A program made the position numbers and the translations under genes. Positions 5,894 to 8,742 of a stretch of DNA of 8,742 nt are shown one piece after another (positions within the stretch are counted from its first letter, which is position 1; each line of letters starts with the position of its first letter). The notes under the pieces are model-generated. The model searched no databases and was not told where the DNA came from. It worked only from the letters and a program-made list of their open reading frames with translations. The stretch is from S146-42 sp965371965 (lineage in GTDB: Bacteria > Planctomycetota > Phycisphaerae > Phycisphaerales > UBA1924), in NCBI GenBank assembly GCA_965371965.1, contig CBDVAM010000147.1:1-8742 (forward strand). Direction: 5' to 3'.

Positions 5894-6014
5894 GACCTTG
5901 CTCTTGAGGTCGATTGAGGGTCTCGCGCGCGGGTGGACATGTTTGTCGTCGCGAGTATCGCGCTTCGGTTTGGTGGGTTCTGAGCCCAGGCTTGCGCCAG
6001 GGCCTCTTGAGCTC
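5894..6014 (-). other. pyk-sulfotransferase intergenic region
   Basis: A 121-bp gap on the minus strand holding the hairpin after pyk (5984-6003) and a second small perfect inverted repeat, CGCGA-GTA-TCGCG (5950-5962), upstream of the sulfotransferase gene. No reliable -35/-10 pair was found. Whether the downstream gene has its own promoter or is read through from pyk is not decidable from the sequence. Confidence 0.4.
5984..6003 (-). terminator. Hairpin 11 nt after the pyk stop
   Basis: The minus strand reads GCCCTGGC-GCAA-GCCTGGGC. This is an 8-bp stem with one T-T mismatch and a GCAA (GNRA) tetraloop. Its position just after the pyk stop suits a terminator or an mRNA-end stabilising element. 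No U-tract follows, so classical intrinsic termination is doubtful. Confidence 0.4.
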
Positions 6015-7559
6015 TCAGTGTCCGGCGTAGCCGGCGTGCTCGTCGCCGATGCGGTGCAGGGCCATGGTGTTGGTGCGTTTGGATTCTCCCAGGGGCTTGC
6101 CGGCGAGGAGGACGACCCAGTCGTCCTGCTCGGCCCAGCCGATCTCGCGGAGGTGGGCCTCGGCCCAATCGTTCCAGTCGCTGAGCCGCCCCGAGGCGGG
6201 CGGAGTTGTCACGATCGGGGTGATGCCGGGCAGGAGGGTCATGCGCCGGGTTGCGCGTTCGTCTGTGGAGCAGACGAGGATGGGGATGAGAAAGCCCATC
6301 TGGGAGAGGTAGCGGGCGGTGCCGCCGTTCTCGCTCCAGCAGGCGATGGCCTTGGCGTTGCATCTCTGTGCGGCGTGCCAGGCGCCGGTGGTGAGCGAGG
6401 CGGTCATGGTGTGGCCCTTGACGATATCGGTCGGGCCTTTGTATGTCGCGCCGATCTCTTTGAGGCGATCCTCGGTCGCCTCGATGATGCGTGTCATGGT
6501 CTTGACAACGAGGTCGGGGTGGCGTCCGATGGCGGTCTCGGCGGAGAGCATGACCGCGCCCGCGCCGTCGAAGATGGCGTTGGCAACGTCGCTTGCCTCT
6601 GCGCGGGTGGGCATGGCGCTGTGGATCATGGTCTCCAGCATCTGGGTGGCGACGATGACCGGCTTGCCTTGCTTGTTGCAGGCCTCGATGATGCGCTTCT
6701 GGGCGACGGGCACCGCGGCGATTTCCATCTCGACGCCAAGATCGCCTCGGGCGACCATGATCGCGTCGGCGGCCTGGACGATCTCATCGATGCGCGCGAC
6801 GGCCTGGGGCTTCTCGATCTTTGCGATGACTTTAATCATGGATCCGCCCGCGTCGTCGGCATGCTCCTTGCTTGCGCTGCACATAGACCAGAGGCGGTCC
6901 TGGAGCTCGCGGACCTCGTCCGGGGATCGGACGAACGAGAGCGCGAGGTAGTCGAGGCCCTGGCCTACGCCGAACTCAACGCACTCCCAGTCGCGATCGG
7001 TGATCGCTGCGGCGGAAACGTCGCTCTCGGGAAGGTTGATGCCCTTGCCGCTGCTGATTGGCCCCCCCACCGTGACGCGGCAGATGAGTCGATCACCGTC
7101 TCGTTCGACCGCGAGCATGCGCAGTTCGCCGTCGGCGAGCAGGACGCGCTGGCCGGGCCTTGTGTCGTAGGCGATGCGGTCGTAGGTCGTGGGCAGATAC
7201 ACGCGTGAGACGCCATCGGCCTTCTCGACGCGTGCGGTGTCGATCGCGGGATCGAAGACGACGTCGCCGCCGACCTCGAGTTCGAGTTCGCCCTCGACGT
7301 GCCCGACGCGGATCTTGGGGCCGGGAAGGTCGCCCAGGCAGGCGATGCACTGGCCCAGGGCGCGGGCACGATCGCGGACGACGGCGAGGCGCTCTTCGTG
7401 CTCGTCGAAGGTGCCGTGGGAGAAGTTGAAGCGGAAGACGTTGACGCCGGCGAGGATCAGGGCCTCGACCATCTCGGGGGTCTCGCTGGCGGGGCCGATG
7501 GTGGCGACGATTTTGGTTCTCGAGGGGATCCGGCGTGAAGCGTGGTCGTCGCGGGGCAT
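6015..7559 (-). CDS. pyk: Pyruvate kinase
   Basis: A 514-residue glycolytic enzyme that converts phosphoenolpyruvate and ADP to pyruvate and ATP in the cytoplasm. N-terminal TKIVATIGPAS (15-25) and FRFNFSHG (42-49) supply R43, N45 and S47. LGDLPGPKIRV (75-85) leads into the B domain. The active site is complete: IKVIAKIEK (K247, E249), MVARGDLGVE (D273), and IVATQMLETMI (T305), followed by PTRAEASDVANAIFDGAGAV (317-336). The C-terminal regulatory domain ends AGKPLGESKRTNTMALHRIG, the usual closing loop with T-N, then a short Gly/His-rich tail. The ATG at 7559 has GAGGT 6 nt upstream. The segment D77-L-P-G-P-K82 carries Lys where K+-dependent enzymes have Glu (muscle numbering 117). The gene starts 42 bp after an ABC substrate-binding protein gene, so co-transcription is likely. 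Confidence 0.97.
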   Translation of the reverse strand: MPRDDHASRRIPSRTKIVATIGPASETPEMVEALILAGVNVFRFNFSHGTFDEHEERLAVVRDRARALGQCIACLGDLPGPKIRVGHVEGELELEVGGDVVFDPAIDTARVEKADGVSRVYLPTTYDRIAYDTRPGQRVLLADGELRMLAVERDGDRLICRVTVGGPISSGKGINLPESDVSAAAITDRDWECVEFGVGQGLDYLALSFVRSPDEVRELQDRLWSMCSASKEHADDAGGSMIKVIAKIEKPQAVARIDEIVQAADAIMVARGDLGVEMEIAAVPVAQKRIIEACNKQGKPVIVATQMLETMIHSAMPTRAEASDVANAIFDGAGAVMLSAETAIGRHPDLVVKTMTRIIEATEDRLKEIGATYKGPTDIVKGHTMTASLTTGAWHAAQRCNAKAIACWSENGGTARYLSQMGFLIPILVCSTDERATRRMTLLPGITPIVTTPPASGRLSDWNDWAEAHLREIGWAEQDDWVVLLAGKPLGESKRTNTMALHRIGDEHAGYAGH

Positions 7560-7601
7560 GGTGGGACCTCGTTGGCTCTTTCGGGGCAGGTCGGAGTCTG
7601 G

Positions 7602-8742
7602 TCAGGAGCGTTCCCGGGCAAGATCGACCACCCGGCGGTAGTTCTCGCGGAAGATCCGGGCGTAGATGATGTTCAGGCGGGTGCCGACGCGGGCGTTGCG
7701 CCAGGTGCCACGGATCGGGCGGTAGTTCTCGGGCGTGAAGTCTGTAAAGGCGGGCTCGGCCATTATTCGCAGGGGCTTGGCGTCGAGGTCGAGGTCGGCG
7801 GCGAACAACTCGTCCCAGAGTTCGGCGACCCGCTCGCCATCGGGGAAGGCGTAGATCAGGCGCTCCATCTCGGCGCGGGTCTGCTCTGAGACCCGGTCCT
7901 TGGAGGCGTGGTAGGCCTGCCAGGCTTTTCGGAGTTCGTCGCCGGTGTCGATGCCGAATGCGCCCATCATGGGGCCGATGGCCGAGCGCCAGCCGCGGCT
8001 TTCGACGGTGGAGGCGATGGCGTAGGGACGGACATCGTCCACGAACGAATCGCTGTAGCGTTCGTACATCGCGCGCCGGATGGGCATGCGCCGCAGCTCG
8101 TACTGCTCGGGACCCAGGGGCTGTGCGTGCTGGTTAGTCGGATTGGCCGAGCCCGCGGGCGTGGTCGTCGCGTGGAACTGCCAGAGGGCCTGGGCCTCAT
8201 CGGTCAAGAGGAACACGAGGAATCGGCGAGCGAGTTCGGGGTCGGGTCCGCCGCGGATGATGCTGGCGGGGTCGGGGTCGATCGAGACGCTGCCTTCGGG
8301 GTCGACGTAGCCGACACGGGCGGTCTCGGGTGTCTCGCCATTACGCATGACGGCCTGGGCCTGGCTCCTGCCGTAGAAGTCGATGGCGAGCCCGGCGGTC
8401 GCCTCGCCCATGGCGACGTCGAGGGGGGGCTTGGTGGAGCGGTTGGTGAAGTAGCGTGTGTTTGCGCACAGGGCGCGCAGGACGCGCCAGCCGTCGAGCC
8501 AGCCATAGTTGTCGAGGATGGATTCGAACGTGGTGGTGATCGAGCCGCTCTGGCGGGGGTCGGCCAGCGCGATCTCGCCGAAGTAGCGTGGGTCGGTGAG
8601 ATCGTCGAAGCTGGTGGGTTCTGGGAGTTGGAGAGAGGCGAGGCGGTCGCGGTTGAAGACGATGCCGAAGCTGGAGAGGGCGTTGCCGATCCAGTATTGC
8701 TCGGGGTCGTAGAGAGGCGAGCGACCGACGGTGTGCGAACCC
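7602..8742 (-). CDS. ABC transporter periplasmic substrate-binding protein (N-terminus outside window)
   Basis: About 380 residues are visible, the frame being open to the right edge, where it reads GSHTVGRSPLYDPEQYWIGN. This covers the N-lobe end and C-lobe of a type II periplasmic binding protein of the Fe3+/AfuA-FbpA-like group. Landmarks are ALSSFGIVFNRDRL, LTDPRYFGEIALADPRQSGS, YGWLDGWRVLRALCANTRYF, and the lobe-crossing region MGEATAGLAIDFYGRSQ. Then come the strand SVSIDPDPASIIRGGPDPEL and the helix ARRFLVFLLTDEAQALW. In the family, such proteins carry a ligand, often ferric iron or another small anion or organic ligand, to a membrane permease. The permease and ATPase genes would be expected outside the window. 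The ligand cannot be read from the sequence. An unusual C-terminal extension of more than 100 residues follows the conserved LLTDEAQ segment. Signal peptide and start lie beyond the edge. pyk follows after 42 bp. Confidence 0.85.
   Translation of the reverse strand, partial: GSHTVGRSPLYDPEQYWIGNALSSFGIVFNRDRLASLQLPEPTSFDDLTDPRYFGEIALADPRQSGSITTTFESILDNYGWLDGWRVLRALCANTRYFTNRSTKPPLDVAMGEATAGLAIDFYGRSQAQAVMRNGETPETARVGYVDPEGSVSIDPDPASIIRGGPDPELARRFLVFLLTDEAQALWQFHATTTPAGSANPTNQHAQPLGPEQYELRRMPIRRAMYERYSDSFVDDVRPYAIASTVESRGWRSAIGPMMGAFGIDTGDELRKAWQAYHASKDRVSEQTRAEMERLIYAFPDGERVAELWDELFAADLDLDAKPLRIMAEPAFTDFTPENYRPIRGTWRNARVGTRLNIIYARIFRENYRRVVDLARERS

Noticed and set aside
5872..5940. 22-residue minus-strand ORF in the pyk-sulfotransferase gap
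   Set aside because: It overlaps the sulfotransferase start in another frame, its composition is Arg/Ser-rich, and it has no ribosome site. It is probably chance.
5805..7208. 467-codon plus-strand open frame opposite pyk
   Set aside because: It is antisense to pyk and rich in Gly/Asp/Val/Ala without domain motifs. It is a shadow of codon bias.
8423..8429. Seven-G run inside the substrate-binding protein gene
   Set aside because: It encodes Pro-Pro in an intact frame, and I see no sign of frame disruption or phase-variable design.
1..8742. CRISPR arrays, tRNA/rRNA genes, insertion sequences, phage or toxin-antitoxin modules
   Set aside because: No regular direct repeats, cloverleaf-like segments, transposase motifs or terminal inverted repeats were seen. 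The RHH-like fragment has no toxin partner beside it.

Overview
This is a high-GC chromosomal window with strongly G/C-biased third codon positions. The gene style suggests a Planctomycetota bacterium, probably class Phycisphaerae. The pointers are a small exported HEAT-like protein, an RsbW/STAS partner-switching pair, a PAS-LuxR regulator without a receiver domain, and a TPR-sulfotransferase. The taxonomic call is an inference from remembered family distributions, not a database result.

Layout, left to right. Minus strand, 1-942: three genes joined by two ATGA stop/start overlaps. They are an exported HEAT-repeat-like protein, then an RsbW/SpoIIAB-type anti-sigma serine kinase, then a STAS-domain anti-anti-sigma factor cut by the left edge. 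A divergent 88-bp spacer with a nine-G run follows. Plus strand, 1031-4369: guaA (GMP synthase); a small helical/ribbon-helix-helix-like gene interrupted by an in-frame TAG but with coding sequence continuing for 28 codons beyond it; a RimJ-type GNAT acetyltransferase; then, after an AT-richer leader containing a 12-bp perfect palindrome, a PAS-LuxR transcription regulator. Minus strand, 4379-8742: a periplasmic ABC substrate-binding protein cut by the right edge, then pyk (pyruvate kinase), then a TPR-sulfotransferase that converges on the luxR-type gene with only 9 bp between the stops.

Most of the window is housekeeping metabolism (guaA, pyk) plus signalling and modification genes. I see no CRISPR array, tRNA or rRNA gene, transposase, phage gene, or clear new multi-gene system. 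The points most worth a second look are the TAG-interrupted small gene after guaA, the translational coupling of an exported HEAT-like protein to a partner-switching module, a possible leaderless rimJ-like transcript, and residue signatures that predict a K+-independent pyruvate kinase.
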